A DNA stretch of 64,000 nt from Methylotenera mobilis 13 (GTDB taxonomy: Bacteria; Pseudomonadota; Gammaproteobacteria; Burkholderiales; Methylophilaceae). Positions within the stretch are counted from its first letter, which is position 1, and every line of letters begins with the position of its first letter. The stretch spans positions 2,058,993 to 2,122,992 of the forward strand of contig NZ_KB913035.1 of NCBI RefSeq assembly GCF_000384255.1. Reading direction: 5' to 3'. This document shows, piece by piece, positions 10,874 to 20,108 of this stretch. The notes below the pieces were generated by a model, which made no database searches, was not told the origin of the DNA, and was given only the letters and a program-made list of their open reading frames with translations. A program made the translations under genes and the position numbers.

Positions 10874-11683
10874 ATGGCAAATCTTGATAAATATCGTGTG
10901 AACCCTAAAAAATTCTCACTCAAAGATTTTGATACTAAAGACAAAACTGAGCGCAACGGAAGCAAAGAAGAGAACGAAGCCGCACTCTATGAATTGGCAA
11001 CCGAAATTAATGCATTGCAGGATATCCTTCATGCTGAAGGCAAAAAGAAAGTACTACTCATTCTGCAAGGCATGGACACTAGCGGAAAAGATGGCACAGT
11101 GCGCCATGTATTCAAAGAAACGGACCCTCTTGGTATTCGCTTAGCTAGCTTTAAAGCACCCAGTGGTGAAGAGCTTGCTCATGATTACCTATGGCGTGTT
11201 CATCAGCAGGTACCTAAAGCTGGCGAGCTAGTCATTTTCAATCGTAGCCATTATGAAGACGTACTCATCGTTAAAGTACACAATTGGATTGATGAAGCAG
11301 AGTGTAAACGTAGATATGCTCAAATCAATGATTTTGAACGCTTACTGACCGAAACCGGCACGACCATCATTAAGTGTTTCTTACATATCTCAAAGCAGGA
11401 ACAAAAAAAGCGCCTGCAAGAGCGCCTGGACAACCCGGATAAAACTTGGAAATTCAATCCTGGTGATTTAGAAGAACGCAAACTATGGCCCGACTATACC
11501 GACGCCTATGAGCAAGCGATCAAAGCGACATCAACCGTACACGCGCCTTGGTATATTGTACCAGCAGATTCAAAGACCAACCGAAATCTGCTGATTTCCA
11601 GACTATTACTCAATACACTCAAAAAAATGAATTTGAATTACCCTCCAGTACCAGAGGCATTCAAATCCATTGTGATTGATTAA
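10874..11683 (+). CDS. ppk2: Polyphosphate kinase 2 family protein (polyphosphate:nucleotide phosphotransferase)
   Basis: 269 residues, the single-domain PPK2 size. These enzymes use polyphosphate to phosphorylate AMP, ADP or other nucleotides. The P-loop is LQGMDTSGKDGTVRHVF (about residues 62-78), and the Walker B/lid region has VIFNRSHYEDVLIVKVHNW (about residues 118-136) followed by a lid rich in Arg and Lys. PPK2 subclass (AMP, ADP or both) cannot be decided from motifs alone, although the length and N-terminus suit the class III type that accepts both. It has its own transcription unit after the pgi terminator and ends overlapping the convergent sppA gene by four bases. Confidence 0.9.
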   Translation: MANLDKYRVNPKKFSLKDFDTKDKTERNGSKEENEAALYELATEINALQDILHAEGKKKVLLILQGMDTSGKDGTVRHVFKETDPLGIRLASFKAPSGEELAHDYLWRVHQQVPKAGELVIFNRSHYEDVLIVKVHNWIDEAECKRRYAQINDFERLLTETGTTIIKCFLHISKQEQKKRLQERLDNPDKTWKFNPGDLEERKLWPDYTDAYEQAIKATSTVHAPWYIVPADSKTNRNLLISRLLLNTLKKMNLNYPPVPEAFKSIVID

Positions 11684-12690
11684 CGTAATCTAATTTCACC
11701 TGAATCAACAAGCTGCCTTGAAATCACTTCGCCTATTGCAGTGCTTACACTAGCACCAATACGTTTAGCAATGCGGCTTGCCAAATCATCTTGATAAGTA
11801 AAGTCTACAATTTCTTCCTGCTTGATGACTTCTCGTGCAACATAATCTGCACTACCCACAGCATCGGCCAAACCGATTTTGATACTCTGTTCACCACTCC
11901 AGAATAAGCCACTGAACGTTTCTGGTGTCTCTTTCAATCGCGAACCTCTGCCTTGACGCACCACTGTTTTGAATTGCTCATGAATTTCATCTAGCATCGC
12001 TTGAGCTAACTCCTGATGTTTAGGATTCACTGGTGAAAATGGATCTAACATGGCTTTATTTTCACCTGCGGTCATCAATCGGCGCTCTACACCGACCTTC
12101 TTCATCGCCTCAGTAAAACCGTAGCCATCCATTAAAACGCCAATCGATCCAACTATACTGGCTTTATCCACATAAATTTTATCGGCTGCGGCAGCAATAT
12201 AATATCCACCAGATGCACAAATGTCCTCAACTACTGCATATACAGGAATCTTAGGATGTAATTTCTTCTGCCTTCTAATCTCGTCATTGATAATCCCGGC
12301 TTGAACTGGGCTACCACCTGGGCTGTTGATTCTTAAAATAATCCCTTTTGTGCCCTTACTCTCGTATGCATCATTCAAACTAGCCATCACTGCATCGGCT
12401 GTAACCTCACCACCAGCTTGAATAACACCATTAATTTCGATTAAGGCAGTATGTTCATCAAAGGTTTTTTTCTCATCGCCGAAGACACCAAGTAACATGA
12501 GCAATAAAATTAGCAGATAAGTAAATGTGAGTCCTTTAAAAAAAGTACTCCAACGACGTGCCGTTTTTTGTTCAGTGAGCGCCGCTGTTGCCAACTTCTC
12601 TATCACGTTACGTTGCCAAGTAGCATCTTCCGCCACCGTGGGCTTGGTGCCTTCATTGGTGTCTACCGTTTGTTGATTTTGTTCAGTCAT
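11680..12690 (-). CDS. sppA: Signal peptide peptidase SppA, 36 kDa type (S49)
   Basis: 336 residues. An N-terminal membrane anchor (about residues 52-70, GLTFTYLLILLLMLLG) is followed by a periplasmic S49 protease domain. SppA degrades cleaved signal peptides with a Ser-Lys dyad. The Ser lies in DICASGGYYIAAA (Ser160) and the Lys is probably Lys212 in AGENKAMLDPFSP. INSPGGSPVQAG (about 121-132) is the conserved oxyanion-hole region. AGGTGA lies seven bases before the ATG. Its 3' end overlaps the ppk2 end by four bases, so neither gene has room for its own terminator there. Confidence 0.92.
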   Translation of the reverse strand: MTEQNQQTVDTNEGTKPTVAEDATWQRNVIEKLATAALTEQKTARRWSTFFKGLTFTYLLILLLMLLGVFGDEKKTFDEHTALIEINGVIQAGGEVTADAVMASLNDAYESKGTKGIILRINSPGGSPVQAGIINDEIRRQKKLHPKIPVYAVVEDICASGGYYIAAAADKIYVDKASIVGSIGVLMDGYGFTEAMKKVGVERRLMTAGENKAMLDPFSPVNPKHQELAQAMLDEIHEQFKTVVRQGRGSRLKETPETFSGLFWSGEQSIKIGLADAVGSADYVAREVIKQEEIVDFTYQDDLASRIAKRIGASVSTAIGEVISRQLVDSGEIRLR

Positions 12691-12717
12691 TTTTAATTCA
12701 CCTGTGTTTTATTTTAT

Positions 12718-13080
12718 TTAGGTTATAGACGCTATATTGATAATAATTTCTTTATTTTGTTCAATTAATTCAATGGGCTTTAAGCGCTTGCCTTTACATG
12801 GCCCCATGACACAAAAACCATTATCAGGACGATAATGTGCCCCATGTGTTGCACAGATGAGATAGTCACCTTGCGAAGTAAAAAACTCGCCTTCGTTCCA
12901 ATCCAACTCCACAGACACATGCGCACATTGATTAACATATGCATAAGGCTGCTGATTAAACCTGACCACAAATCCTGTTGCAAACTCACCTAATTTAACA
13001 AGAGGGAACCTAACACCTTTACCACCCTCTTGCACAGCTGAACTTTCAATCACAATCTTATCTTGCTCAATATGCATCAT
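12718..13080 (-). CDS. Rieske [2Fe-2S] protein
   Basis: 120 residues forming a single ferredoxin-type Rieske domain. Both cluster-binding motifs are complete: Cys52-x-His54 (QCAHVS) and Cys76-x2-His79 (ICATHGAHY). Such stand-alone proteins carry electrons for oxygenases or have no known partner; the partner is not evident here. The start is ATG with AGGAAG six bases upstream; a second ATG directly follows. It sits between the HAD phosphatase (10 bases away) and sppA in a same-strand run rluC, HAD, Rieske, sppA. Confidence 0.88.
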   Translation of the reverse strand: MMHIEQDKIVIESSAVQEGGKGVRFPLVKLGEFATGFVVRFNQQPYAYVNQCAHVSVELDWNEGEFFTSQGDYLICATHGAHYRPDNGFCVMGPCKGKRLKPIELIEQNKEIIINIASIT

Positions 13081-13089
13081 GAAGACTTC

Positions 13090-13746
13090 CTATGCGTGCG
13101 TCAGCAGCCATTGACTCAAATTAGAAAAACTATCAAATTGCTCAATTGGACTTAAATGCTGCCATTGTTCTGCAGGTTGGGCACCATAAGTGACACCGAT
13201 AGCACTCACACCGGCGTTTTTAGCCATTTGTAAATCATAACTGGTATCGCCAATCATCAAAGTACGTTCAGGCAATACAACTAAGTGATCCATTAACTCA
13301 TCAAGCATTTGTGGGTGCGGCTTTGAAAAGCACTCATCCACAGTACGCGTCGCATGAAACTGCCGACCTAAGCCAGAATGCTCTAATGCTAAGTTAAGTC
13401 CTCTACGCCCTTTACCTGTTGCAACTGCTAATTTAAAACCACGTTTATTTAACTCAACAATGGTGTCTGCCGCGCCAGTAAACAAGACTATCTCGCTCTC
13501 TTCCGCATAATAATTAGCGTTATATTGTGCAGCAAGTGCCTGGGCCTGCGTAACAGGAATATCCCCATATAAAGCATGAATAGACTCACGTAGACCAAGA
13601 CCAATAATACTGCTCGCAGCTTCACGTGTAATGGTCGGCAAACCGACCTGTTCTGCCGCTTTTAAAATGGCATTTACTATCATCCCTGTAGAATCGGCTA
13701 AGGTACCATCCCAATCCCACACAATTAAATCAAACTTCTTTGGCAT
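13090..13746 (-). CDS. HAD-superfamily phosphatase, phosphoglycolate-phosphatase-like
   Basis: 218 residues. HAD motif I is VWDWDGTLADST (nucleophile Asp11, acid/base Asp13), motif II is AVATGKGRRGL, motif III/IV is LMIGDTSYDLQMAKNAG. An alpha-helical cap lies between motifs I and II, as in Gph/PgmB subfamily IA enzymes. The substrate is not determined by sequence; phosphoglycolate is possible. It starts six bases after the rluC stop and is followed by the Rieske gene after ten bases, so all are likely co-transcribed. Confidence 0.85.
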   Translation of the reverse strand: MPKKFDLIVWDWDGTLADSTGMIVNAILKAAEQVGLPTITREAASSIIGLGLRESIHALYGDIPVTQAQALAAQYNANYYAEESEIVLFTGAADTIVELNKRGFKLAVATGKGRRGLNLALEHSGLGRQFHATRTVDECFSKPHPQMLDELMDHLVVLPERTLMIGDTSYDLQMAKNAGVSAIGVTYGAQPAEQWQHLSPIEQFDSFSNLSQWLLTHA

Positions 13747-13752
13747 TACAAA

Positions 13753-14775
13753 TTACTCTTTCTCTAACTTTAGTAAAAATTTATTTAACTCTGGCGGCAT
13801 TGGTGCAATTAGCTCTAACTTCTCAGCAGTTAAAGGATGGCGAATCTTAGTCACAGATGAGTGTAAGAACATGCGCTTGAGGCCATGTTTGATTAACGCT
13901 TTATTTAAAGCAAAATCACCATATTTATCATCGCCTACAATCGGAAAACCCAAATGTGATAGCTGCACGCGTAATTGATGTGTTCTACCAGTCACCAGTT
14001 GTGCTTCTAATAAACTGAATTTACCCACTGCTGGGCTGTTAAAGTTCTTGAGTAAGCGAAACATAGTTTCTGAAGTTTGGCGCTCACCAAATTTGTCTTT
14101 TGAAACATCGGTGACTACATTCACACGACGCTCACCATTAGGCAGCACATACTTCTGTAAATCCAGCACAACACGTTTTTTCGGTTCCAACCATTCGCCT
14201 TGCACCAACATCAAATAACGTTTGTCGGTTTGATTGTTACGAATCGCTTCGTGCAATGCCACCAATGCACTTCTCTTTTTAGCCAGCATCAATACGCCTG
14301 ATGTTTCTCTATCTAAGCGATGCACCAACTCCAAAAACTTAGCGCGTGGGCGCTCTAGGCGTAATTGCTCAATCACCCCACGACTAATGCCACTACCACC
14401 ATGCACAGCAAAACCAGCGGCTTTATCGATGACTAGCATGGCATCATCTTCATAAATGATGGCTTGTTCAAATTTTGAAGTCACTGGCGTGGCTGATTCT
14501 GTTTTCTCAACAGCGGTTGAGCGCGTAGGCGGGACTCTGACTACATCACCCAAACTTAAGCGAAAATCTGCATTGATACGCTTTTTATTAACACGCACTT
14601 CTCCACTCCGCAAAATGCGGTAAACGTGGCTTTTAGGAACTCCCTTTAATGTTTTGGTCAGAAAATTATCTACGCGTTGTCCCTCACTTGCCTCATCTAC
14701 TGTTAAAAATGCAGCCGCAGACTCGCTCACTGTAGTGACTGGATTGCCTTGCTCATGTGTAATTAAATTGTTCAT
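13753..14775 (-). CDS. rluC: 23S rRNA pseudouridine synthase RluC
   Basis: 340 residues. Residues about 28-75 form an S4 RNA-binding domain (QRVDNFLTKTLKGVPKSHVYRI) and the rest an RluA-type catalytic domain. The catalytic Asp is in the HRLDRETSGVLMLAK motif. RluC modifies three uridines of helix 90-93 region of 23S rRNA in E. coli, where the gene is also divergent from rne, as here. That synteny supports RluC over RluD or RluA. It is first in a minus-strand operon with the HAD phosphatase, Rieske protein and sppA. Confidence 0.92.
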   Translation of the reverse strand: MNNLITHEQGNPVTTVSESAAAFLTVDEASEGQRVDNFLTKTLKGVPKSHVYRILRSGEVRVNKKRINADFRLSLGDVVRVPPTRSTAVEKTESATPVTSKFEQAIIYEDDAMLVIDKAAGFAVHGGSGISRGVIEQLRLERPRAKFLELVHRLDRETSGVLMLAKKRSALVALHEAIRNNQTDKRYLMLVQGEWLEPKKRVVLDLQKYVLPNGERRVNVVTDVSKDKFGERQTSETMFRLLKNFNSPAVGKFSLLEAQLVTGRTHQLRVQLSHLGFPIVGDDKYGDFALNKALIKHGLKRMFLHSSVTKIRHPLTAEKLELIAPMPPELNKFLLKLEKE

Positions 14776-15562
14776 GCTTTGCTTAAATGGTTGATGTAGC
14801 TTATACTCTGCGAATTCTTATGAATTTAACAAATTAAATCACAGTTAAATTCTTGATAAGAATACAATTATTGAATATAAATACATCTAATCAAGACAAT
14901 TACTTGCACTTGATGTGTTTGTTAATAATAGTGACAACTAAATACTTGGTTAACACCGCTCGCCACATTATAAAGTAGCGGTAAGTAAAAATTAGCGCTC
15001 AAGCCGCCGCAGACAAATAAACATAAAGCGCGACTTAAAGTGAAAAGTTAAATTTGGCACATTATTTAATCAGCTCATAAGCCATTAAATAATTTAGACA
15101 AATTAGAATTTACTAAAGATAGAATTTTAACGAATTTAAGCTGCAACTGGCAGAATACTTGGCCACATTTAAGCATAAATTTAACAATAAATTTGCTTTA
15201 ACGAATAAATAAACTTGTTTTGGCATGATTAATATCTGCCGAAACAATAAAACTAGACGATTCAATCTGACGCAGTCCAATTGACCGAATTGATGAATCT
15301 ATATATGCAGGGTGAAAGAGTACCCAAGAGGTACGGTTATCCACCCATGTCTTTTCAGTAAGACTTCGTTAATTTGCACTATTGTTACATTGCAAATCGT
15401 TAAAGGCCCTCTAGTCATCATTAACACTAGGGCTTATTTCATCTGACACATCGTGTCTTTGTTAGTATCAATTCACCACTTCCACTTTAAATACAGCTTT
15501 TTTCAGCATTGCATCACTTTATGCATTGTGTCTGCCCGCCTTGCGACGCTTAGGAGCAAACA
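14776..15562. other. 787-base rluC/rne divergent intergenic region
   Basis: No credible protein gene lies here. The left 400 bases are AT-rich and must hold the rluC promoter. The right part (about 15300-15560) contains several hairpins and is best read as the untranslated leader of rne. A TTGACC at 15281 with TATATG at 15302 could be a weak promoter for rne, but the 15-base spacing is short. Confidence 0.6.
15310..15457 (+). promoter_or_regulatory. Structured 5' leader of rne
   Basis: Four potential hairpins are visible in order. GGGTG (15310-15314) pairs with CACCC (15342-15346) and encloses GTACC (15320-15324) with GGTAC (15330-15334). ATTTGCA (15372-15378) pairs with TGCAAAT (15391-15397). 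An imperfect pairing joins GGCCCTCTAG and CTAGGGCTT near 15403-15434. GACAC (15445-15449) pairs with GTGTC (15453-15457). In E. coli the rne leader is structured and is cleaved by RNase E as an autoregulatory sensor (established there). A similar role here is inferred. Confidence 0.5.
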
Positions 15563-18307
15563 ATGAAACGCATGTTATTTAATGCAACGCAATCTGAAGA
15601 GTTACGCGTTGCGATTGTAGATGGGCAAAAACTCATCGATTTAGATATCGAACACGCTGGTAAAGAACAACGTAAAAGCAATATTTACAAAGGTGTCATC
15701 ACTCGCATCGAGCCTTCGTTAGAAGCCGCGTTTGTAGACTACGGCCAAGACCGCCACGGCTTTTTACCATTTAAAGAAGTCGCTCGTAGCTATTACAAAG
15801 ATGGTGCTGATAGTCGTGCACGTATCCAGGATGCTTTAAAAGAAGGTCAAGAATTAATCGTTCAAGTAGATAAAGATGAGCGCGGCAATAAAGGCGCAGC
15901 ATTGACTACTTTCATTTCGCTAGCTGGTCGCTATTTGGTGTTAATGCCAAACAACCCACGTGGTGGCGGTGTATCACGTCGCATTGAAGGCGAAGATCGA
16001 GACGAACTACGTGACGTATTAGCACAGCTTGAAGTACCAAAAGGTATGAGCATCATCGCCCGTACTGCTGGTATTGGCCGCAACGCAGAAGAGCTACAAT
16101 GGGATTTAAACTACCTCACACAGTTATGGTCTGCCATTGATGGTGCCTCTGCCATGCAAGCAGGCGCATACTTAATCTACCAAGAAGGCAGCTTAGTGAT
16201 TCGCGCTATCCGCGATTACTTTAGCTCAGATATTGGTGAGATTTTAATCGATACACCAGACATTCACGAACAAGCAGTACAGTTTATGAACCACGTAATG
16301 CCAAGCAATGTGGCACGTGTTAAATTGTACCAAGATGAAATTCCTCTGTTCACACGTTTCCAGATTGAACACCAAATTGAATCAGCGTTTGCACGTGAAG
16401 TGCGCTTGCCATCTGGCGGCGCAATTGTGATTGACCATACAGAAGCTTTGGTTTCTGTAGACGTTAACTCTGGCCGTGCAACACGTGGTAGTGATATTGA
16501 AAACACTGCGTTCAACACTAACTTAGAAGCTGCTGAAGAAGTGGCTCGTCAACTACGCTTACGTGACTTAGGTGGCTTGGTCGTGATTGACTTTATTGAC
16601 ATGGAAAATCAGCGTAATCAACGTGAAGTTGAAAACGCACTCCGTGATGCATTACATGCAGACCGTGCGCGTGTTCAAACAGGCAAGATCTCACGTTTTG
16701 GCTTACTTGAGCTATCACGTCAACGTTTACGCCCTAGTTTAGGTGAAACTAACCACATTCCTTGCCCACGTTGCCACGGCACTGGACACATTCGCGGTAT
16801 TGAATCAACTGCGCTACATATCTTACGTATCACTCAAGAAGATGCGATGAAAGAAAACAGTGCAATTATTCAAGTGCAATTACCAGTTGAAGTAGCTACA
16901 TTCTTACTCAATGAAAAACGTGCTGATATCCATAAGATTGAAGAGCGCATGGGTGTAGAAGTTGTGTTGATTCCAAACATCCATCTTGAAACGCCGAATT
17001 ACAATATCATTCGTATCAAGCATGATGACGTTAACGAAGATACCAGCAAAGCCAGTTATCAAATGGTAGAGCTACCTTCAGAAACAACGTATGTAACAAA
17101 AGCGGCTGAAGAAGCGAAAGCGGTAAAACCTGTTGCTGCGGTTAAAGGCATTACACCAACAGCACCAGCACCAATGTCAGTTGAAAAGGTTGAGCCTAAA
17201 GTATCTCTATTTGCGAAAATCAAAAAATTCTTCGGTTTAGGTGAAAAGTCAGAGGCTGAAAAAGCTGCTGATAAATCTAGTGATGGACGCCGTGATCATC
17301 CTCGCAACAACCGCAACCGTAACGAGCGTAATCGTAACCGTAACGAGCGTAATCGTAACGAACGTGGTGATAAAAATGTAAACCAAGAGCGCGCGCCAAA
17401 AAATGCTGATCAAAAAACGCAAGACTCTCGTCAAACTGAGGTGAAGCCACAAGAGCAACGTCAGCCAAAACCACAGCAGCAACGTAGTGACAATCAACGT
17501 CATGACAACAAAAACCAAGAGTCAGTGCGTAACGTTGCACAGGCAAATACAGGTGAGGTTTCTGCAAATGAATCTACAGAACAACGTAGCGAACGCAGTA
17601 GTCGTCGTAACCGTAACAACCGTCGCAATCGCCGTGATCGTGATGAAAATGCTACACGCGACAACACCCGCACATTTGTTCCAAACGATGAGATCAACAC
17701 TACTGCACCAACAAGCGCAGCTGAAGGTACTAATGCACCTAAGAGTGTTGAGCCAACCGTTGCAGTAACAAGCAACCACGTAACAACTAAAGCTGACATT
17801 ACACCTGCAAACGCAGCAGCAGAAAAAGCGCCTGTAACAGCCGTGCAAGAGACAGAAACAAAAGCAAAAGAAGCTAGTGCTCAAGAGAACGTACCAGCGA
17901 ATGTTGTGAATAGCACAGAAGTTACGGTATCAGAATCTGCACCTGTGGAAAAAGAAACTAAAAAATCTAAAACACAAAGAAATACTGCCAATAAATCAGC
18001 ATCAAATAATAAAGATGCTGTGGCTAGTGAGAGCCAGCCTGCAGATGCAAATGTTGCAGAAGTTTCTGAAAGCAAGACTGAGAAGAAGCGTCCAGCTCGC
18101 CCACGTAAAGCAAAAGCTGAACCAAAGAAAGTAGACCTAACAGACTCAGGCTTACAATTGGTTGAAACGAAAGCAGATGCGACCAAAGTAATAGCACCGG
18201 CTGAAGTTGAAAAACGCACTGCTCGCAAACCAGCATCTTGGCAGAAAGAGCAAAAAGCAGAGACTAGCAATGAGCCTCTTGTGATGGTGGAAACTCAGAA
18301 TAAATAA
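15563..18307 (+). CDS. rne: Ribonuclease E
   Basis: 914 residues. The catalytic half (about 1-510) has an S1 domain (residues 37-120), a 5'-sensor/RNase H-like region, and a DNase I-like domain with the two metal-binding Asp regions (SVDVNSG and VVIDFIDMENQRN). The Zn-link CPRCHGTG (about residue 404) joins subunits into the tetramer. The C-terminal half is low complexity: Arg/Asn-rich repeats (NRNERNRNRNERNRNERG) then a long Ala/Glu/Lys/Thr-rich stretch, as expected for the disordered degradosome scaffold. AGGAG lies seven bases before the ATG. Essential for mRNA decay and rRNA/tRNA processing. Confidence 0.97.
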   Translation: MKRMLFNATQSEELRVAIVDGQKLIDLDIEHAGKEQRKSNIYKGVITRIEPSLEAAFVDYGQDRHGFLPFKEVARSYYKDGADSRARIQDALKEGQELIVQVDKDERGNKGAALTTFISLAGRYLVLMPNNPRGGGVSRRIEGEDRDELRDVLAQLEVPKGMSIIARTAGIGRNAEELQWDLNYLTQLWSAIDGASAMQAGAYLIYQEGSLVIRAIRDYFSSDIGEILIDTPDIHEQAVQFMNHVMPSNVARVKLYQDEIPLFTRFQIEHQIESAFAREVRLPSGGAIVIDHTEALVSVDVNSGRATRGSDIENTAFNTNLEAAEEVARQLRLRDLGGLVVIDFIDMENQRNQREVENALRDALHADRARVQTGKISRFGLLELSRQRLRPSLGETNHIPCPRCHGTGHIRGIESTALHILRITQEDAMKENSAIIQVQLPVEVATFLLNEKRADIHKIEERMGVEVVLIPNIHLETPNYNIIRIKHDDVNEDTSKASYQMVELPSETTYVTKAAEEAKAVKPVAAVKGITPTAPAPMSVEKVEPKVSLFAKIKKFFGLGEKSEAEKAADKSSDGRRDHPRNNRNRNERNRNRNERNRNERGDKNVNQERAPKNADQKTQDSRQTEVKPQEQRQPKPQQQRSDNQRHDNKNQESVRNVAQANTGEVSANESTEQRSERSSRRNRNNRRNRRDRDENATRDNTRTFVPNDEINTTAPTSAAEGTNAPKSVEPTVAVTSNHVTTKADITPANAAAEKAPVTAVQETETKAKEASAQENVPANVVNSTEVTVSESAPVEKETKKSKTQRNTANKSASNNKDAVASESQPADANVAEVSESKTEKKRPARPRKAKAEPKKVDLTDSGLQLVETKADATKVIAPAEVEKRTARKPASWQKEQKAETSNEPLVMVETQNK

Positions 18308-18335
18308 TTCAATTATTTTAATCACCACATAGCAT

Positions 18336-18375
18336 AAAAACATAAAGCCCGATTTATCGGGCTTTATGTTTTTAT
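18336..18375 (+). terminator. Rho-independent terminator of rne
   Basis: A perfect 18-bp stem: 18336-18353 pairs with 18356-18373 (core ATAAAGCCCGAT / ATCGGGCTTTAT) with a two-base loop and a T-tract. It lies 28 bases after the rne stop. Confidence 0.92.
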
Positions 18376-18570
18376 GTAGCAGGTAAATACATACTTGAAA
18401 CATCATCAAAATTTGTAAACAACATGCTTGAAAGGCGCTTAAAATATACAAAATGCAATAATCTATTTACAAATTGCAAGCAAAAAATCATCAAAATCAG
18501 CTGATTTTTTATAAAAAATGGTTGACTTATTCACACTATTCTAATGTTTACTACTTAGTCTCTAAAAAAC

Positions 18571-18614
18571 CTATATAAATCAATGTTAAAAACATAAGCG
18601 ATTGATTTATATAG
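18571..18614. repeat. Perfect 14-bp inverted repeat
   Basis: CTATATAAATCAAT (18571-18584) is the exact reverse complement of ATTGATTTATATAG (18601-18614), separated by 16 bases. It lies between the ends of two convergent genes. It could be a bidirectional transcription stop or a protein-binding site; no T-tract follows on either strand, which argues against a standard intrinsic terminator. Confidence 0.7.
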
Positions 18615-18702
18615 ATTAAATTTTTAGTACAAAGATTAAGCTTTTCGAAAAAAGCCTTATAAATTGGTAAGTTACATATAATAGCCACAAGTAATCACAG
18701 AG

Positions 18703-18721
18703 TTATCCACAGATTTTGTGG
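18703..18721. promoter_or_regulatory. DnaA-box palindrome
   Basis: TTATCCACA at 18703-18711 matches the DnaA-box consensus exactly, and CCACA-GATTT-TGTGG (18707-18721) forms a palindrome. The reverse complement of 18702-18721 matches 18 of 20 bases of the core of the repeats at 37853 and 39076. Function is inferred only. Confidence 0.55.
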
Positions 18722-18800
18722 AATACATATTGATCAGCAAATATATGAACGTAGCGGCAATAAATGTAACTGTGAGTGACTGCTTTATTTGTAGAGATGC

Positions 18801-19460
18801 CTAAAAACCAAGACTCTCTAAGAGCCCATCAACTTCAGACTGATTAATGTTAGTTTCGCTTACATCTTGAGTGGATAGTGTCTGCTGATGATTTAAATTA
18901 GGATGATTTTCAATATTGACAGTAGAGAAGTCAACTAAAACCTGCAACAACTGCTTTTCCATTTCATTGATTAACTGCGTGATTTTCTTAATGACTTGTC
19001 CTGTGAGGTCCTGAAAATCTTGAGCCATCATAATCTCAAGGAGAATAGCTTTCGTATCATTTGCCCCTTGATCCAAGTGTTGCAAATGTTTGACCGTTTG
19101 CTCAGCAACCAGATTGTATTCACTTTTTAATGAAGGATGACTCAACACAGTTTGCCATTGTTTAACTAACAAGGCCGTACGATCAGTTAAATCGTCTTGT
19201 ATTGGTATCGCTTTATCAGTTGCATTTAATACACGTTCAGCTGCTTGCTCTGTCATTGTTGAGAGGTAATTAAGTCTATCTCTAGTATCTGGAATATCTC
19301 GTGCAACCTGCTCCAAAATTTGACTCAGGCCCAAAGCAGCCATCGTGTCATGTAGAGCTCTGGCAATGTGACCTACTCTATTTAAAATATTTGTATCAGG
19401 GTTAGCACTTTGAATTAAGTCCAAATTAGCGATAACGGTTTCTGTATGATTAACAATCAT
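18801..19460 (-). CDS. cheZ: CheY-P phosphatase CheZ
   Basis: 219 residues, mostly long helices as in CheZ. The catalytic motif [16 protein letters not shown] (about residues 145-160) carries the Gln that activates water for dephosphorylating CheY-P. The C-terminal peptide [11 protein letters not shown] matches the CheY-docking tail of CheZ. It overlaps the preceding cheY by four bases (ATGA), so the two are translationally coupled. It is the last gene of the minus-strand chemotaxis operon. No clear intrinsic terminator follows. Confidence 0.95.
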   Translation of the reverse strand: MIVNHTETVIANLDLIQSANPDTNILNRVGHIARALHDTMAALGLSQILEQVARDIPDTRDRLNYLSTMTEQAAERVLNATDKAIPIQDDLTDRTALLVKQWQTVLSHPSLKSEYNLVAEQTVKHLQHLDQGANDTKAILLEIMMAQDFQDLTGQVIKKITQLINEMEKQLLQVLVDFSTVNIENHPNLNHQQTLSTQDVSETNINQSEVDGLLESLGF

Positions 19461-19864
19461 ATCGCTTCTGCCACTTTATGGATTCTTTCAAATATTTTGG
19501 ATATTTTTTCGTCTAATATTTGTGCTGAGAATGGCTTAACAACATAGCCGTTGGCACCTGCTTTCGCTGCCATTAAAATATTTTCTTTCTTCGCCTCTGC
19601 TGTCACCATGAGTACTGGTAAATGATTAATATCACGATCTGCACGAACATTTTGCAATAGTGTTAAACCATCCATGTTAGGCATATTCCAATCGGTGATA
19701 AGGAAATCATAAGTCCCACTTTGAAGCTTACGCCAGGCAGCAACGCCATCTTCAGCCTCATCCAAATTTGTATATCCGATTTCTTTTAGTAAATTCATCA
19801 CAATTCTTCGCATGGTGGAAAAGTCATCCACTACAAGAATTTTCACATTTGGTTTACTGTCCAT
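19457..19864 (-). CDS. cheY: Chemotaxis response regulator CheY
   Basis: 135 residues from the ATG at 19864; an in-frame ATG twelve bases upstream (19876) is also possible, and neither has a good Shine-Dalgarno. The chosen start gives [21 protein letters not shown], which matches typical CheY N-termini. All receiver residues are present: DD in VVDDFS, phospho-Asp in [13 protein letters not shown], Thr in MVTAEAK and Lys in VVKPFS. Phosphorylated CheY binds the flagellar switch. Followed by cheZ with a four-base overlap. The DWNMPNMDG form marks the flagellar CheY, unlike the second CheY-like protein at 21034. Confidence 0.93.
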   Translation of the reverse strand: MDSKPNVKILVVDDFSTMRRIVMNLLKEIGYTNLDEAEDGVAAWRKLQSGTYDFLITDWNMPNMDGLTLLQNVRADRDINHLPVLMVTAEAKKENILMAAKAGANGYVVKPFSAQILDEKISKIFERIHKVAEAI

Positions 19865-20066
19865 GCAAAGTACCATTAACGTTGTTAGTCATAACCATAT
19901 GAGAATTAATAGAAAAATTAGATGTTAATTCCCACTCGATGTGAGTATCTTCTAAATCATCTTCATGAACTCCATCAATGAAGATATTTAAACTAGGCCT
20001 ACCTTCAGAAAACTGATTTCGTCGACTTGTACAGATTATTTGTTCCATGATGAAAGATGAATGCAT
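19854..20066 (-). CDS. Small unknown protein in chemotaxis operon
   Basis: 70 residues. AAGG lies nine bases before the ATG at 20066. The end overlaps the cheY start by about eleven bases, a coupling pattern that supports a real gene. The sequence is polar, with an acidic patch ([19 protein letters not shown]) and no membrane segment. I do not recognise a family. It might be a remnant of a longer protein (for example a PilZ or STAS-like domain), but no motif proves that. Confidence 0.45.
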   Translation of the reverse strand: MHSSFIMEQIICTSRRNQFSEGRPSLNIFIDGVHEDDLEDTHIEWELTSNFSINSHMVMTNNVNGTLHGQ

Positions 20067-20108
20067 TTAACGCCTTAAATTTTAACTAGCTGGTCTATCG
20101 TTTAACTT

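Larger units (their letters stand above)
18376..18800. other. AT-rich region between convergent rne and cheZ
   Basis: No gene is supported. The region holds a perfect 14-bp inverted repeat (18571-18614), an imperfect hairpin near 18640-18660 and a consensus DnaA-box palindrome (18703-18721). Confidence 0.6.

Noticed and set aside
17249..17884. Several long minus-strand reading frames opposite the rne C-terminus
   Set aside because: They arise from the repetitive Arg/Asn and Ala/Glu codon pattern of RNase E and have no ribosome-binding sites.
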